Shown: positions 28,694-38,844, counted from the stretch's first letter. The stretch is 64,000 bases of DNA from Acholeplasma equirhinis (GCF_017052655.1 NZ_JAFIDC010000001.1:1240001-1304000); one strand, 5' to 3'. Numbers and translations are program-made. Notes: generated by a model not told the origin, from the letters alone.

Positions 28694-29474
28694 AAAAAGA
28701 TTTGGTCAGAACTTTTTAACTGATAAAAATCTTTTAAGAAAAATTGTAAATGATGCCAATATTCAAGGGAAAAATGTACTTGAAATCGGACCAGGATTGG
28801 GTGCACTAACCCAATTTTTATCGCTTGATGCTAAAAAATACTTTGCATATGAAATCGACTTAAGTTTAAAGGAAACACTTAAAAGTTTTGAATCTGATAA
28901 AGCAACCATTTTCTTCAAAGATTTTTTAGAAGATGATGTTCAAACTAGACTTAAAAACTACTTTGGTGATGAAGAAATTCATCTGGTTGGGAATTTACCC
29001 TATAACATTACAACACCAATCATCTTCAAATTCTTAGAAATTGATAATCTAAAAAGTGCTACAATCATGGTTCAAAAAGAAGTTGGGGACCGTGTGATCT
29101 CAGAAACAAACCTTAAATCATACAATGCATTTTCTGCCATCTTGCAGTATTATGCAGAAGTCTCTAAAGTTGTTAATGTGGGTAGAAAAATGTTTACACC
29201 TGTACCACAAGTTGATTCTATGGTAATTAAGATTACTAAACTTGAAAGAAGACTTACACCAGAACTCGAAAAACTTTATATCGAGATTGTTAAAAAGTCT
29301 TTCCAACATAAGAGAAAAACGCTTCTAAATAATTTATCAACAGGGTTTGATCTTCCAAAAGATAAGGTGTTGGAATTCTTAAAGCGATTTGGGTTTGATG
29401 AAAATACAAGAGCAGAACTATTAACGGTTACAGACTTTATTGAAATAACAAAACAATGGAAATCACTCAGTTGA
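28677..29474 (+). CDS. rsmA: 16S rRNA dimethyladenosine transferase RsmA (KsgA)
   Basis: 265-aa methyltransferase that dimethylates the two adjacent adenosines near the 3' end of 16S rRNA, a late check in 30S assembly. It begins RHQAKKRFGQNFLTDKNLL, with the SAM motif NVLEIGPGLGALTQFL and the catalytic GNLPYNITTPIIFKFL. The ATG lies 17 bases inside rnmV. Length is normal. Confidence 0.95.
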   Translation: MRHQAKKRFGQNFLTDKNLLRKIVNDANIQGKNVLEIGPGLGALTQFLSLDAKKYFAYEIDLSLKETLKSFESDKATIFFKDFLEDDVQTRLKNYFGDEEIHLVGNLPYNITTPIIFKFLEIDNLKSATIMVQKEVGDRVISETNLKSYNAFSAILQYYAEVSKVVNVGRKMFTPVPQVDSMVIKITKLERRLTPELEKLYIEIVKKSFQHKRKTLLNNLSTGFDLPKDKVLEFLKRFGFDENTRAELLTVTDFIEITKQWKSLS

Positions 29475-29530
29475 TTTCCTTTTTTATGCCAAAACATGAA
29501 AAAAATTTTACCAACTTGAAATGTAAGCGC

Positions 29531-29557
29531 TTGACTATTGAAAAAATATGCTATAAT
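29531..29557 (+). promoter_or_regulatory. spoVG promoter
   Basis: TTGACT (29531-29536) and TATAAT (29552-29557) with a short 15-base spacer; the -10 is extended (TGCTATAAT), which can compensate. A partial cre-like TGTAAGCGCTTGAC overlaps the -35. Confidence 0.65.
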
Positions 29558-29589
29558 AATTGTAGTTTTACACAACTAGGAGGGGCAAA

Positions 29590-29877
29590 ATGCAAGTAAC
29601 AGACGTGAGAGTAAGGCTTGTAGCTAGTGATTCACGATTAAGGGGCGTAGTCACTATCACATTCGACGATGCTTTTGTAGTTCATGACATCCGCGTCATT
29701 GAAGGGGAAAACGGAATTTTCGTTGCAATGCCAAGCAAGAAGATGCCAAATGGTGGGTTTAGAGATATCGCTCATCCGATTCATCAAGAAATGCGCAAAC
29801 ATGTTGAAGATGCAATCATTAAAGCTTATAATGAAGCACTTCTAACACAAGTGCCAGAAGAGTCATTAGGGGACTAA
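29590..29877 (+). CDS. spoVG: SpoVG-family nucleic-acid-binding regulator
   Basis: 95 aa, full family length. MQVTDVRVRLV, RGVVTITFDDAFVVHDIRVIEG and GIFVAMPSKKMPNGGFRDIAHPI are nearly invariant SpoVG segments. In Firmicutes SpoVG binds DNA and RNA and affects many genes; in a non-sporulating mollicute its role must be other than sporulation. AGGAGGGG ribosome site. Monocistronic, followed by the structured region at 29872-29989. Confidence 0.95.
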   Translation: MQVTDVRVRLVASDSRLRGVVTITFDDAFVVHDIRVIEGENGIFVAMPSKKMPNGGFRDIAHPIHQEMRKHVEDAIIKAYNEALLTQVPEESLGD

Positions 29878-29989
29878 CTAGCACCAAGATTAGCTCAAAG
29901 ACGAGTTAGTCTGAATTTAATATATAGTAACGCTCGAAGATCTTCGATTTTTTGATGATGAACATCATGCCGCTATATGCGGCTTTTTT
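29872..29989 (+). ncRNA. Multi-hairpin region after spoVG (3' UTR or small RNA)
   Basis: Four hairpins follow one another: GACTAACT/AGTTAGTC (29872-29879 with 29904-29911), which includes the spoVG stop; CGAA/TTCG in the palindrome at 29934-29947 followed by six T; ATGAT/ATCAT near 29955-29968; and the terminator GCCGC/GCGGC (29969-29973 with 29979-29983) followed by six T. A simple terminator would need only the last. No promoter of its own was identified. Confidence 0.4.
29969..29989 (+). terminator. spoVG terminator
   Basis: GCCGC TATAT GCGGC followed by TTTTTT, a standard rho-independent terminator. Confidence 0.85.
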
Positions 29990-30105
29990 GTTCATTAGTG
30001 TGTGATTTTTTTGTAAATTTTCATTTCGCTTTCATTGTGAGTTAAAACAGCCTACATTTATCATCTTTGGATGATATAATGATTTTGTATAAGCGAGGTG
30101 TAGAT

Positions 30106-31071
30106 ATGAGTATCGAAGAAAAAAAGGTTAAATTATTTAGTCTTTCGGCAAATAGACCCCTAGCAGAGAAAATTGCCAAAGCCGCGAATATTCCACTATC
30201 AAATGTAGAAGTTGTTCGCTTTGCTGATGGTGAAATTACAACAAATATTGAAGAATCCGTTCGTGGTAATCATGTATTTGTTGTACAACCAACAAGCCAA
30301 CCAGCAAACGATCACATCATGGAAGTATTAATTTTAGCAGACGCGTTAAAACGTGCATCTGCAGCATCAATTACAATCATCATGCCTTATTTTGGTTATT
30401 CAAGACAAGACCGTAAGGTAAAATCACGTCAACCAATTACTGCTAAGTTAGTTGCAAACCTACTAACTGTTGCAGGTATCGACCGTATTGTATGTATTGA
30501 CTTACATGCTGCCCAAATCCAAGGGTTCTTCGACATTCCAATCGACAACTTCCCAGCAGCTCCACTTTTAGCATCTTACTTTAAAAAGAAAAAGTTAGAT
30601 AATATCGTCGTTGTATCACCAGACCATGGTGGTGTAACAAGAGCGAGAACTTTCGCAACCTTCTTCCAAGCACCGCTTGCGATTATTGATAAGAGAAGAC
30701 CAAGACCTAATGAAGCTGAAGTTATGAATATCATTGGGGATGTCGCTGGTGCAACATGTATCATGTTAGATGATATCGTTGATACAGGTGGTACATTAAT
30801 GGCCGGTGCAAAAGCATTACTTCAAGCAGGTGCTAAAGAAGTGTATGCTGCAGTTACACACGGTGTCTTAACAGGTGATGCAACTAAAAAGATTCAAGAA
30901 TCTCAATTAACAGAACTTGTTTTAACAGATACAATCTATTTAGATCCTGCTAAACGTCAAACAAAAATTAAACAATTATCAATTGGTAATTTATTAGGTG
31001 AAGCAATTATTCACATTCTAAATGATGAACCAATTTCTCAAATCTTTAACAGAATTACTGAGGATGTCTAA
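30106..31071 (+). CDS. prs: Ribose-phosphate pyrophosphokinase
   Basis: 321 aa from the ATG at 30106. An in-frame upstream ATG at 30067 is rejected because the TATAAT promoter element (30075-30080) lies after it, and GCGAGGTG fits the later start. The enzyme makes PRPP from ribose-5-phosphate and ATP for nucleotide synthesis. Motifs: [11 protein letters not shown], the catalytic-flexible-loop region [19 protein letters not shown] and the PRPP-binding [15 protein letters not shown]. Its stop shares a base with the pth start. Confidence 0.96.
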   Translation: MSIEEKKVKLFSLSANRPLAEKIAKAANIPLSNVEVVRFADGEITTNIEESVRGNHVFVVQPTSQPANDHIMEVLILADALKRASAASITIIMPYFGYSRQDRKVKSRQPITAKLVANLLTVAGIDRIVCIDLHAAQIQGFFDIPIDNFPAAPLLASYFKKKKLDNIVVVSPDHGGVTRARTFATFFQAPLAIIDKRRPRPNEAEVMNIIGDVAGATCIMLDDIVDTGGTLMAGAKALLQAGAKEVYAAVTHGVLTGDATKKIQESQLTELVLTDTIYLDPAKRQTKIKQLSIGNLLGEAIIHILNDEPISQIFNRITEDV

Positions 31072-31646
31072 TGAAATTAATCGTCGGATTAGGTAATCCA
31101 GGACGAGAATATCAACAAACAAGACACAATATCGGATTTATTGTTATCGACAGAATTTTAAAAGACTTAAGCTTAGAACTTAAAGTCGATAACAAACTTC
31201 AAGCAGCTTACATTAAAACTAAAATCAATGGTGAAGATGTCATTCTTGCAAAACCACTCACTTACATGAACCTTTCAGGTCAAGCAGTGATTGCGTTAAT
31301 GAACTTTTATAAAGTTGAAAAAGATAACCTCATCATTATCTCAGACGATACTGCCTTAGAACTTGGTAAAATAAGACTTCGTGGTAGTGGTAGTCATGGT
31401 GGACAAAACGGATTAAGACATATCATCACTCAATTAGGTACTCAAGAGTTTAAACGTCTTAGAGTTGGTATTGGTGATAATAACCTTATGAACAAGGCAG
31501 ATTATGTATTAGGTAAGTTTACACCTAAGGAAATTGATGTTTTAATGCCTGTCTTTGATAAGTGTCGTGATTTAATCTTCGACTGGATTAACAAAATGAG
31601 TTTTGAAAACTTAATGAATAAATATAACACCCCCCAGGTCAAATAA
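31071..31646 (+). CDS. pth: Peptidyl-tRNA hydrolase
   Basis: 191-aa enzyme that frees tRNA from abandoned peptidyl-tRNA. It starts [23 protein letters not shown] with the catalytic His in RHNIG (about residue 20), then [13 protein letters not shown] and [18 protein letters not shown] overlap with prs shows coupling. The prs-pth-mfd order is common in Firmicutes. Confidence 0.96.
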   Translation: MKLIVGLGNPGREYQQTRHNIGFIVIDRILKDLSLELKVDNKLQAAYIKTKINGEDVILAKPLTYMNLSGQAVIALMNFYKVEKDNLIIISDDTALELGKIRLRGSGSHGGQNGLRHIITQLGTQEFKRLRVGIGDNNLMNKADYVLGKFTPKEIDVLMPVFDKCRDLIFDWINKMSFENLMNKYNTPQVK

Positions 31647-31660
31647 TCTGGGGCTTTCTT
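31632..31660 (+). terminator. Weak hairpin at the end of pth
   Basis: CCCCAG (31632-31637) pairs with CTGGGG (31648-31653), followed by CTTTCTTA. The poor T run suggests partial termination before mfd; the stem includes the last pth codons. Confidence 0.45.
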
Positions 31661-31681
31661 ACGTGGAGGAAATGACAAAAA

Positions 31682-34600
31682 ATGACGGACAATTTATTTA
31701 AAATACTTGAAAAATCTAAACTATTGACCAGTAAAACAGGTCATTTTTCTAATGTAAATCACGCTTTTATTGAACTTGCTTTAGCATTAAGATTCAAACA
31801 AAATAGCAAGAATTTACTTGTTGTACTTCCAAATCTATATGATGCTCAAAAGTATTACGATAGTCTATCATCTATTCTTGGTGATGATGATGTTTTGTTT
31901 TATCCTGCAGATCAAGTTTTAACTTCAATGATGGCACTGGGTTCACCAGAATTTAAAAATGAACGTTTATATACTTTAAGAAAACTCATTGATAGTGAAA
32001 AAAGATATATTGTTGTTACAACACAAGAAGGATTGTTAAAAAGACAATTAACACCACAAGATTATAAAAATAGTGTTGAAACCTTAAGGGTTGGAGATTC
32101 TGTAAACATTGAAGCACTTGCAAGAAAACTTGTTTATGATGGATTTACCTTTAACTATACAGTTGAAAGACCTGGTGAGTTTTCTGTTCGTGGTTCAATC
32201 GTAGATATTTTTACACATAACAACAAAGAACCATATCGACTAGATTTTTTTGGTGATGAATTAGAAACAATAAAAACTTTTGATGTTGTTACACAAAAGA
32301 GTATTGATAAAGTCGATTCAATTGACATTTCACCTTTAAATGAACTCTTTTTTACTAATACACAAAAACTAAAAGCTATCGAAGATATTAAATCGTATTT
32401 TAGTAATGCACAACTTTCAGAAAAAGAACAAGCTAAATTAGATAATGATTTAGAACTTTTAGATACTAGAAAAAGAATGGACGGTTTACATATCTATATT
32501 GAATTCTTCAATAAAGAAAAGACAACCATTTTAGATTTTTTGGGTAGTTATGAACTTGTAGCAGTTGATCCATTTAAGATTGCTATTAATGAAGAAACTA
32601 CGCAATCAGACTTAATGACATATGCTGAAACAATGATGGGAGATAATTTCTTAAAGCTCAACTATCGCTTGAACTTTGATGAAATCAAACCTAAAGTTCA
32701 TTTAATGATTGATATTTACCAATCAACTAATCCTTTTTCAACACCACTCAATGTGCAAGATGTTGAAGCATTTTTTGGGGAACTCAATCAATTATTTATC
32801 TATTTAAACCAGTACAGTGGTTATGACATTTTTATTGCCTTAAGAAATAAAGTTTCATTTGAAAAAGTTAAAGAATTCTTTGACAATCAAAAAATGAAAT
32901 ATGTATTAAATGGATATGAACCTGGTGCAATCCATGTGATTGAAGCTGATTTGCCGGGGTCATTCATTGATACAAATGAGCATGTTTTATGTTTAACAGA
33001 AGACACTGTTTTCTCTACAAAACATCGAACAAAAATTAGATACCGTTCAGTTATTAATCAAGCAGTTAAAATTAGAGATTCATCAGAACTTGAAGTTGGT
33101 GATTATGTTGTACACTATGATTTTGGAATTGGACAATATCTTGGATTAAAGACAATGAGTTTGTCTGGAGAGAAGAGAGATTATCTGCATATTGTATATG
33201 AAAACAATGAAGCACTTTATGTTCCAACAGATCAAATTGAACTTGTATTAAAATACCGTTCACATGAAGGTATTGCACCTAAGCTTTCTAAATTAGGGTC
33301 AAAACAATGGAGTAAAACTAAAGCATCTGTTCGTAAAAAGATTAAAGATCTATCAGATAGATTACTTAAACTTTATGCATCGAGAAACTCTGCACAAGGC
33401 TTTAAATTTAGTGAAGATAATGAACTTCAAAAACAATTTGATCTCGATTTTAGTTATGAAGAAACTAAAGACCAAAAGGCTGCGATTGATGCTGTCAAAC
33501 AAGATATGCAATCCATTCGTCCAATGGATAGATTAATTGCAGGTGATGTTGGTTTTGGTAAGACAGAGGTTGCATTAAGAGCCGCATTTAAAGCCGTTTT
33601 AGATGGTAAGCAAGTGGCTTATTTAGTTCCAACTACAGTACTTGCAAGACAACATTATCATACCTTTAAAGATCGATTTGAAAAGTATGGAGCAACCGTC
33701 TCATTACTTTCACGTTTCATCTCAACGAAAGAACAAAAACAAACATTAGAAAAACTTGCAACAGGTAGAGTAGATGTTGTAATTGGTACACATAGAATCT
33801 TGAGTGAAGATGTTAAATTTAGAGATCTTGGTTTATTTATTATTGATGAAGAACAAAGATTTGGTGTTGAACATAAAGAAAAGATTAAAGAATTGAAAGT
33901 TAATGTAGACACTTTAACTTTATCAGCAACACCAATTCCAAGAACACTTCAAATGGCAATGTACGGTTTAAAAGATTTATCAATGATTGAAACACCACCA
34001 CTCAATCGTTATCCTGTTCAAACGTATGTTGTTGAACGTCAAGATGCACTGGTTAAGGAAGCAATTGATAGAGAGCTTGCGCGTGGTGGACAAGTCTTCT
34101 ATTTATATAATCGTGTTGAAACGATTGAAAATGTTGTTATGAAGATTCAAAAGTTAGTACCTAATGCAAAAATCACTTTTGCACATGGGAAGATGAATAA
34201 AAATAAATTAGAAGAAGTTTTATCCGATTTTATTGATAAAGATTATGATGTTTTAGTATCAACAACAATTATCGAAACTGGCGTTGATATTCCAAATACC
34301 AATACATTAATTATTCATGATGCAGATAAACTTGGGTTAGCGCAACTTTATCAATTAAGAGGTAGAGTTGGTCGCTCTGATCGTATTGCATATGCTTACT
34401 TAATGTTTGATGCATATAAAAATATTAACGATGAAGCAAGAAAACGTCTTTCAGTTATTGAAGACTTTACGGATTTAGGTAGTGGATTTAAGATTGCACT
34501 TCGTGACTTATCTATTCGTGGTGCAGGTGATTTACTTGGTGATGAACAATCAGGATTTATTGATTCAGTAGGTATTGAACTTTATATGAAATTGTTAGAT

Positions 34601-35098
34601 GAGGTTATGCAAGGTAAACTTGAAGATGAACCAAAAGTACAAGTTCAAGATCAAGTTTTTGCATCGCGTCATATTCCAACCGACTATATTAATTCAGATC
34701 CGGTTAGAATTGAAATCCATAAACGTATCGCAAGTCTAAATACAACAGCAGAATTAGAAGACTTGAAAAATGAACTCATTGACCGTTTTGGTGAGATTGA
34801 TGTTGACGTCTTAACATACATGTATGAAAAACTATATAAACGTCTTGGTAATATGATTGGTGTTGATAAAACTTCTGTAACCAAAGAATCTGTCAAGATG
34901 ACCTTAACTCTCGATAAATCGAATGAAGTGGATGGTGTTGCGTTACTTGAGGCTTCAACTAAAGTTAAGACTAAGATGGCATTTGGCACCACAAGAGGTC
35001 ACGTTGAAATCACGATGATTGTTAGAAATCATCAAGAACATTGGTTATATCTTGCATGTCAGTTTATAGAAACATACCTACAACTCTTGAAAAAGTAA
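31682..35098 (+). CDS. mfd: Transcription-repair coupling factor Mfd
   Basis: 1138-aa translocase that removes stalled RNA polymerase and recruits excision repair. The N-terminal UvrB-like domains include RPGEFSVRGSIVDIF; the RNA-polymerase-binding domain begins near DYVVHYDFGIGQYLGL; the RecG-like motor has Walker A GDVGFGKTEVALRAAF, the DEEQ box IIDEEQRFGVEHKE, SATPIPRTLQMA and GRVGRSDRIAYAYL. The C-terminal domain ends the protein. Length matches the family. A GGAGGA site lies 12 bases before the ATG. Confidence 0.96.
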   Translation: MTDNLFKILEKSKLLTSKTGHFSNVNHAFIELALALRFKQNSKNLLVVLPNLYDAQKYYDSLSSILGDDDVLFYPADQVLTSMMALGSPEFKNERLYTLRKLIDSEKRYIVVTTQEGLLKRQLTPQDYKNSVETLRVGDSVNIEALARKLVYDGFTFNYTVERPGEFSVRGSIVDIFTHNNKEPYRLDFFGDELETIKTFDVVTQKSIDKVDSIDISPLNELFFTNTQKLKAIEDIKSYFSNAQLSEKEQAKLDNDLELLDTRKRMDGLHIYIEFFNKEKTTILDFLGSYELVAVDPFKIAINEETTQSDLMTYAETMMGDNFLKLNYRLNFDEIKPKVHLMIDIYQSTNPFSTPLNVQDVEAFFGELNQLFIYLNQYSGYDIFIALRNKVSFEKVKEFFDNQKMKYVLNGYEPGAIHVIEADLPGSFIDTNEHVLCLTEDTVFSTKHRTKIRYRSVINQAVKIRDSSELEVGDYVVHYDFGIGQYLGLKTMSLSGEKRDYLHIVYENNEALYVPTDQIELVLKYRSHEGIAPKLSKLGSKQWSKTKASVRKKIKDLSDRLLKLYASRNSAQGFKFSEDNELQKQFDLDFSYEETKDQKAAIDAVKQDMQSIRPMDRLIAGDVGFGKTEVALRAAFKAVLDGKQVAYLVPTTVLARQHYHTFKDRFEKYGATVSLLSRFISTKEQKQTLEKLATGRVDVVIGTHRILSEDVKFRDLGLFIIDEEQRFGVEHKEKIKELKVNVDTLTLSATPIPRTLQMAMYGLKDLSMIETPPLNRYPVQTYVVERQDALVKEAIDRELARGGQVFYLYNRVETIENVVMKIQKLVPNAKITFAHGKMNKNKLEEVLSDFIDKDYDVLVSTTIIETGVDIPNTNTLIIHDADKLGLAQLYQLRGRVGRSDRIAYAYLMFDAYKNINDEARKRLSVIEDFTDLGSGFKIALRDLSIRGAGDLLGDEQSGFIDSVGIELYMKLLDEVMQGKLEDEPKVQVQDQVFASRHIPTDYINSDPVRIEIHKRIASLNTTAELEDLKNELIDRFGEIDVDVLTYMYEKLYKRLGNMIGVDKTSVTKESVKMTLTLDKSNEVDGVALLEASTKVKTKMAFGTTRGHVEITMIVRNHQEHWLYLACQFIETYLQLLKK

Positions 35099-35138
35099 GA
35101 TATAAGTTATTGAACTTATATAGATTGTAAAAACATGT

Positions 35139-35178
35139 TAAAATGGAAATTGGTTTTAATGAACCAATTTCTTTTTTT
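35139..35178 (+). terminator. mfd terminator overlapping the purA promoter
   Basis: AAATTGGTT (35147-35155) pairs with AACCAATTT (35162-35170), followed by C and seven T. An extended -10, TGTTAAAAT (35136-35144), lies just before the stem, so transcripts begun there would start inside the left arm and escape termination. Confidence 0.75.
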
Positions 35179-35191
35179 ACGAGGTGACATA

Positions 35192-36430
35192 ATGGAGAAT
35201 ATTGCTGTTTTAGGGACTCAATGGGGAGATGAAGGAAAAGGTAAAATTACTGACTATTTAACAAGTCGTGCAGATGTTGTTGTAAGATATCAAGGTGGCA
35301 ATAATGCTGGACACACAGTTAAGTTTGATGGTAAGAAGTATGCACTTCATTTATTACCATCAGGTATTTTAAATCCTAAGACAATTAATGTCATGGCGAA
35401 TGGAATGGTTATCAATCCAGAGGCTTTTTATGATGAATTATCTAAATTAGAAAACAGCTTTAATTTATATATTTCAGATCGAGCACATATCGTTCTTCCA
35501 TATCACATTGAAAAAGATAAGAGAAATGAAACTAAAGATAATATTGGTACAACACATAAAGGTATTGGACCAACCTATGAAGATAAATATGGTCGTCGTG
35601 GCGTCAGAGTTGCTGATTTCGTAGGACCGCACAATAAAGAGATTTTAACTAAAAAATTTGAAGAAAATAAAGCATACCTTTCAAATGTAGATATCAATGA
35701 ACTAGTGTCAAAATATCTTGAGTTAGCAAACTTTATGAAATCATATGTTAAAGATACATCGTATCTATTAAATGAAATGGTTCACACCAAGAAAATTTTA
35801 TTTGAAGGTGCACAAGGCGTACTGTTATGTATTGATCATGGAACATTTCCATATGTCACATCAAGCAGTCCAACTGCTGCAAGCATTCCAATTAATACAG
35901 GGCTTGCACCATGGTTCATTAAAGGTGCTATTGGTGTAACTAAAGCATACTCAACAAGAGTTGGTAATGGTCCATTCCCAAGTGAACTCTTTGGTGAACT
36001 TGCAGATAAAATTAGAATCATTGGTAATGAATTTGGTACAACAACTGGACGTCCAAGAAGAATTGGTTGGTTAGATACGGTTGTCATCAATTATTCAAAA
36101 CGTGTTTCTGGTATTTCAACACTCGCGATTACTTTACTTGATGTTTTAACAGGACTGGATGAAATTAAAATTGTAACTAAGTACCTGTTAGATGGTAAAG
36201 AAATTGATAGCATTCCAGCAAGTGTGAAAGATTTTGAAAGATGTGAACCTATGACAATTTCTCTTCCAGGATGGAAGGAAGATATTACACAGGTTAAATC
36301 ATTTGATGAATTACCAACAAATGCAAAGAATTATATTAAAAAAATAGAAGAACTCACTGGAATTCCTGTTTCAATTGTTTCTGTTGGTCCTGACCGCATT
36401 CAAACAATTGAAGTAAAACCAGTTTTATGA
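35192..36430 (+). CDS. purA: Adenylosuccinate synthetase
   Basis: 412 aa from the ATG at 35192, preceded by GAGGTG; the frame is open further upstream but there it runs through the mfd terminator. It joins aspartate to IMP using GTP, toward AMP. Motifs: VLGTQWGDEGKGKITDYL (catalytic Asp and P-loop), RYQGGNNAGHTV, GTTHKGIGPTYEDK and TGRPRRIGWLD. It is slightly shorter than the usual 425-430 aa. The aminotransferase follows after 9 bases. Confidence 0.96.
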   Translation: MENIAVLGTQWGDEGKGKITDYLTSRADVVVRYQGGNNAGHTVKFDGKKYALHLLPSGILNPKTINVMANGMVINPEAFYDELSKLENSFNLYISDRAHIVLPYHIEKDKRNETKDNIGTTHKGIGPTYEDKYGRRGVRVADFVGPHNKEILTKKFEENKAYLSNVDINELVSKYLELANFMKSYVKDTSYLLNEMVHTKKILFEGAQGVLLCIDHGTFPYVTSSSPTAASIPINTGLAPWFIKGAIGVTKAYSTRVGNGPFPSELFGELADKIRIIGNEFGTTTGRPRRIGWLDTVVINYSKRVSGISTLAITLLDVLTGLDEIKIVTKYLLDGKEIDSIPASVKDFERCEPMTISLPGWKEDITQVKSFDELPTNAKNYIKKIEELTGIPVSIVSVGPDRIQTIEVKPVL

Positions 36431-36439
36431 GGCATCCGA

Positions 36440-37657
36440 ATGGGAAAAATAGATATATTAAAAATTGCTAAAATTGCACAAGCAGAAAAGAAAATTAATC
36501 CTAATATCATTGATGCAACAATTGGAATGTTTTATGATGATGAAAGTAAGCTGATTATTCCAGACGTAGAAAAAGCATTTAAAAATTTAGATCTTTTTGA
36601 GACTTTCAAATACGGGGCAACAGATGGTGGTAAGGTATTCGAAGAGAATTTAATTGATTGGGTACTTGATGAAAAACGTGAAATGTTAGAAAAGAAGTTC
36701 ATGTTAACAGGTATTTCAACACCAGGTGGCTCTGGTGCTTTATCTATGGTTTTTAATAGTTATGGTGAAATTGGTGATAAAGCACTTGTTTCAGATCTTC
36801 GTTGGCGTTACGATTATTTCCTAAGAACAGCCAAGATGGGTTACCATGAACATAAGCTTTTTGATGGTGAACACTTCAACCTTAAAGACTTTGAAGAACA
36901 ATTAGCATATTTAGCTAAAAACCAAAAGAAGATTATTATTGTGATAAATGACCCTTGTCATAATCCAACTGGATTCCAATTGTCAGAGGAAGAATGGCAA
37001 GCTATCGTAAAAATAGTAAATAAATTTGATCAAAATGAAATCATTCTAACGTTTGACCTTGCATATTTTGATTATGATCCACGTGGATTTAAAAATGCAA
37101 GAAAGACATTTGAATTCTTTATGGATTTAAAAGAACACGTTCAAGTCTTAATTTGTTTCTCTGCATCTAAATCGTTTGCAATGTATGGTGTGAGACTTGG
37201 TGGTTTAATTGGTTTACACCACAATAAAGCTCAATACGATTTCTTTAAGAAAGATGTCATTGATGATGCACTTGGCAAATGGAGTACAGCTCCTTCTGTA
37301 GGTGTTGGTATCTTTAATCAATTAGTTGCACAAAAAGAACAATACTTAAAAACTTTAACACGTCTCACATTAACACTTAAAGGTCGTGGTGAGATTTTCT
37401 TAGAAGAAGCTAAACAAGCAGGTCTTGATATTTATCCTTATCGAGGTGGGTTCTTTGTACTCGTTAAGTCAAAAAATCCTGAACTAGATTTTGAAAACTT
37501 AACTAAGGAAGGTATTTATCTAATTCCTATGGAAAGTGGCCTTAGAGTCGCACTTTGTGGCATTACAACAAAAGAAGTTTACGGCCTTGCTGGTAAGATA
37601 CATAAAACACTTGATAGAAGAGATTATAGCGGTAATGGCGAAAAACAAGACATTTAA
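36440..37657 (+). CDS. Class I/II pyridoxal-phosphate aminotransferase
   Basis: 405-aa fold-type I enzyme of the aspartate-aromatic aminotransferase group. Residues seen: STPGGSGALSMVFNSYG (cofactor phosphate), INDPCHNPTGFQLSEEEW (the conserved NPTG), LTFDLAYFDYDPRG, and the Schiff-base lysine in FSASKSFAMYGVRLGGLIG; the substrate carboxylate arginine is probably in SGLRVALCG. Which amino acid it uses is not clear. It is close behind purA and may share its message; the Abi gene begins inside its last 23 bases. Confidence 0.88.
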   Translation: MGKIDILKIAKIAQAEKKINPNIIDATIGMFYDDESKLIIPDVEKAFKNLDLFETFKYGATDGGKVFEENLIDWVLDEKREMLEKKFMLTGISTPGGSGALSMVFNSYGEIGDKALVSDLRWRYDYFLRTAKMGYHEHKLFDGEHFNLKDFEEQLAYLAKNQKKIIIVINDPCHNPTGFQLSEEEWQAIVKIVNKFDQNEIILTFDLAYFDYDPRGFKNARKTFEFFMDLKEHVQVLICFSASKSFAMYGVRLGGLIGLHHNKAQYDFFKKDVIDDALGKWSTAPSVGVGIFNQLVAQKEQYLKTLTRLTLTLKGRGEIFLEEAKQAGLDIYPYRGGFFVLVKSKNPELDFENLTKEGIYLIPMESGLRVALCGITTKEVYGLAGKIHKTLDRRDYSGNGEKQDI

Positions 37658-38802
37658 AACAGTTGACGAACAGATTAATTTGATCTTAGAGAGAAATATA
37701 AAAATAGATAATCCTAAAAGTGTAAAGATAGATCTTTTAAAGTACAATTATTTTAATATTATGAATGGTAATGTAACTCTATTTCTAAAACAAAAAACAC
37801 CTAAAATCTTTAGAAAGAATATAAATTTCAGACTTTTCAAAAAAATCATGATACTTGATCAAAAGATACTACGTAAACATTCAGTCAGTTAACTGTGCTC
37901 GAAAACAAACTAAAAAGTATCATCGCATATCGATTTTCAGAACAAACAGTAAGCACACCACCGAGAGCTGAAGATAATTTAAAGTTAATGGATATTGGTC
38001 AATATACGATTCCCTTACATGGGACAGGACCAAGCAGCTATATAAATTCATTTTATAACGGGACAGATATGAAAAAGAGACACACCTTTTTTAAAAAGTA
38101 TTCTAAGTATAATGTGATTTTTAATGGCACTTTTACGGGGTTATGTACTTTTGATCCAATAAAAACATAAATATTTTAGAGGGAGAATTTAAAGGAAGAT
38201 TCAATTCAAACTCTAACAATGTATTTAAGGGGAAATTCTATTCGATTATAAATACCATACCAACAGGGAATCATTTTGATATGTTGTTTTCTGGGTTAAA
38301 GGGGAATATTACCGAACTAAATTACGTCGATTATCAGAAAATACTTAGAGAATATGTGAATGAATATTATCATCCACCACTTTGGGTTATTATAAAAACC
38401 TTAATGTTTAATGACTTAATATTGCTTTTATATGGCTTAAATACGAGCACGTTTAATTTAATATTGAGTGATTTTGGATTAACGCCTGGTGATAAAGCTA
38501 TGTTTTTAAACTCTTTAGAAATTCTACGTGAATTAAGAAATTATTGTGCTCATGGCGAAATTATTACAAGATTTAGAACCAGTAATGTACTTGAAATAAA
38601 TTCTTCCTTAATAAGGAAATTGAATTTAAGTACAAAAAGAATCAAATACATTATTAAATTAAGCGATAGTATAAAAGTTTTAAACTTATACGTGAACACC
38701 AATCGTATTAAAACTAGAGTTCAGTGGTTTTATTTCAAGAATGTCATTTGTGGTAGAAAATGGCTTAATAAAAAGTTTAAAGATAGAATTGGAGAAATGT
38801 GA
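37635..38802 (+). pseudogene. Abi-family (Abi_2, AbiD/F-like) abortive-infection gene, broken by two frameshifts
   Basis: Three consecutive frames together make one Abi_2-type protein of about 385 codons. Part 1 (37635-37892) has the family N-terminus KTVDEQINLILERNIKIDNP and LLKYNYFNIM; part 2 (37877-38170) continues VLENKLKSIIAYRFSEQ; part 3 (38154-38802) ends with PPLWVIIKTLMFNDLI and ELRNYCAHGEIITR, the conserved RNxxAH end. The breaks fall near 37877 and in the AATAAAAAC stretch near 38160, each a -1 type shift. Abi_2 proteins abort phage infection by poorly known means. It is probably a decayed import; sequencing error at the A-run is possible for the second break only. Confidence 0.75.
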
Positions 38803-38809
38803 AGTATAT

Positions 38810-38839
38810 TTGTTTACTTTTATAAAAATATGATATAAT
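38810..38839 (+). promoter_or_regulatory. Promoter of the structured RNA upstream of cls
   Basis: TTGTTT (38810-38815) and TATAAT (38834-38839) with an 18-base spacer. Transcription should begin near 38845, at the 5' side of the folded region. Confidence 0.65.
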
Positions 38840-38844
38840 CAAAG

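Noticed and set aside
29521-29536. Full cre site at the spoVG promoter
   Set aside because: TGTAAGCGCTTGAC matches only the left half and core of the consensus; the right half fails.
30067-30105. Upstream in-frame start for prs
   Set aside because: The frame is open from 30067, but the TATAAT at 30075-30080 lies within it and the family N-terminus begins at 30106 with a good ribosome site.
35135-35191. N-terminal extension of purA
   Set aside because: The added residues would be coded by the mfd terminator hairpin; the conserved start is at 35192 behind GAGGTG.
38154-38170. Programmed frameshift in the Abi gene at AATAAAAAC
   Set aside because: The sequence is not a full X-XXY-YYZ slippery heptamer in the right frame, and the first break has no slippery site at all; mutation is simpler.
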